Part shown: piece after piece, positions 63,214-64,000 of the stretch
Numbering within the stretch: position 1 is the stretch's first letter
Layout: each line of letters starts with the position of its first letter
Assembly (NCBI RefSeq): GCF_000829465.1
Contig: NZ_JXAL01000007.1
Coordinates: 1-64,000, forward strand
DNA from: Cohnella kolymensis
Lineage (GTDB): Bacteria > Bacillota > Bacilli > Paenibacillales > Paenibacillaceae
DNA: 64,000 nucleotides
Direction: 5' to 3'
Notes under the pieces: generated by a model
What the model was told of the DNA's origin: nothing
Seen by the model: the letters and a program-made list of their open reading frames with translations, nothing else
Database searches by the model: none
Made by a program: the position numbers and the translations under genes

Positions 63214-64000
63214 TTATCGATTGCCAGCGTAATGCCAGACTTGAGCGGCCGCCCCGATGACTCCGGCATCGGCGCCGACATAAGCGGGCAGAAGGCGGCA
63301 TACGTTCAGCATCCCGGGGGTAGTGCGCTTCTGCACTTGCTTATACAGCGCATCGAAAAAAACCGGGCCGGTTTCCGAAACGCCGCCTCCGATCATGACT
63401 GCTTCCGGATTAAAAATATGTATGAATCCCGCGACCGCAGCCCCCAAAGCTCGCAGGACGCGATCCATCAGCTCGGACGCCATTCGATCGCCTTGCAGCC
63501 ATGCTTGAATGATGTCTCTCGAATGCGGCTGCCAGCTTATCTCGTCCCTGCAGGCCTCCAGCATTTCCCTGCCCATTCGGGCTATTCCGGTGCCGGAGGC
63601 ATACAACTCTAAACACCCGTTATTCCCGCATCCGCATAAAGGACCGTCGAAATCGACGGAAACATGGCCAAGCTCGCCCGCTCCTCCGAACGCTCCGCGT
63701 ACCAGCCGGCCGGATTCCACAATGCTCCGCCGACTCCGGTGCCTAAAGCGAGACAGATGAAGCTGCTGAATTGCTTTCCCGCTCCGAATTCCTTCTCCGC
63801 CACCGCGATCACATTGACGTCGTTGTCTACGAAAGTCGGCTTGCCGAATCGTTCTTCCACATGCCGTCTGATCGGCATACCCGTCCAGCCGGGGAGCGTC
63901 TCTCCCGCAAACACGACTTCACCTGTGTGAAAATCAATCTGCCCCGCGCTGCCGACTCCAATGCCGGCTGCAACATCCGAAGAGTTCATCGCCGCGGCAA
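63214..64000 (-). CDS. ROK-family sugar kinase (partial at right edge, frameshift near 63725)
   Basis: The N-terminus lies outside the window; the first visible residues are upstream of VAAGIGVGSAG. The ATP/phosphate loop LGTGVGG and the ROK zinc motif GCGNNGCLE are present but in different frames. Adding one base near 63725 restores GGGIVESGRLVRG. The end (GADAGVIGAAA) is typical of glucokinase, NanK and NagK. With two nanE copies in the region a ManNAc kinase is plausible, but specificity cannot be read here. Confidence 0.85.

Overview
The window looks like chromosome from a Paenibacillaceae-type Firmicute (Paenibacillus, Cohnella or a relative). The support is mid-range GC, strong AGGAGG-type ribosome binding sites, a Bacillus-style FadR operator, CcpA cre sites, lipoprotein-type sugar-binding proteins, a BglG-type MtlR and secreted glycosyl-hydrolase-like-10 proteins. 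This is inferred from gene content; no rRNA or tRNA gene is visible.

Layout. 1-2.1 kb: end of a minus-strand sugar operon (oxidoreductase and class I aldolase). 2.1-4.5 kb: a DUF1697 protein and an ECF sigma/anti-sigma pair. 4.5-8.3 kb: class Ia ribonucleotide reductase nrdAB behind a cobalamin riboswitch with a clear terminator. 8.6-10.35 kb: an AT-rich transposon-like cassette with terminal inverted repeats and a perfect 8-bp target duplication; it carries a cytosolic histidine kinase and no visible transposase. 10.4-15.8 kb: a 1778-residue secreted subtilisin. 16-18.4 kb: small accessory genes. 18.5-25.8 kb: mannitol operon mtlA-mtlR-mtlF-mtlD, ending in ptsI and ptsH. 26-38.3 kb: a beta-oxidation regulon. 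fadF-fadN-fadA-fadE-fadD and a thioesterase run on the minus strand, diverging from fadR-etfB-etfA across a perfect FadR box. 38.4-39.4 kb: a protein of tandem 13-14-residue glycine-rich repeats and a small acidic protein. 39.4-64 kb: a large, mostly minus-strand carbohydrate region. It has two paralogous ABC sugar importers, two ManNAc-6-P epimerases (NanE), an RpiR regulator, GHL10 proteins, an SGNH hydrolase, an enolase-superfamily enzyme, two Gfo/Idh dehydrogenases, DUF4127, two metallophosphoesterases, an ADP-ribosylglycohydrolase, an MBL hydrolase and a ROK kinase.

How it fits together. The 39-64 kb region reads as a catabolic locus for an N-acetylmannosamine-containing or related glycan: secreted GHL10 and SGNH enzymes, two lipoprotein-dependent importers under CcpA-type control, a ROK kinase, and NanE feeding the GlcNAc-6-P pathway. 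No sialic acid lyase is seen in the window. The substrate is inferred; a ManNAc-containing secondary cell-wall polymer is one candidate.

Caution on sequence quality. About a dozen otherwise well-conserved genes are broken by single-base indels, mostly in homopolymers: coordinates near 175, 10000, 10174, 17915, 36503, 37754, 44889, 48776, 49328, 50343, 60137 and 63725. In most cases a one-base correction restores the known family C-terminus. I therefore annotate these as single genes with a probable sequencing indel, not as pseudogenes, unless stated otherwise.
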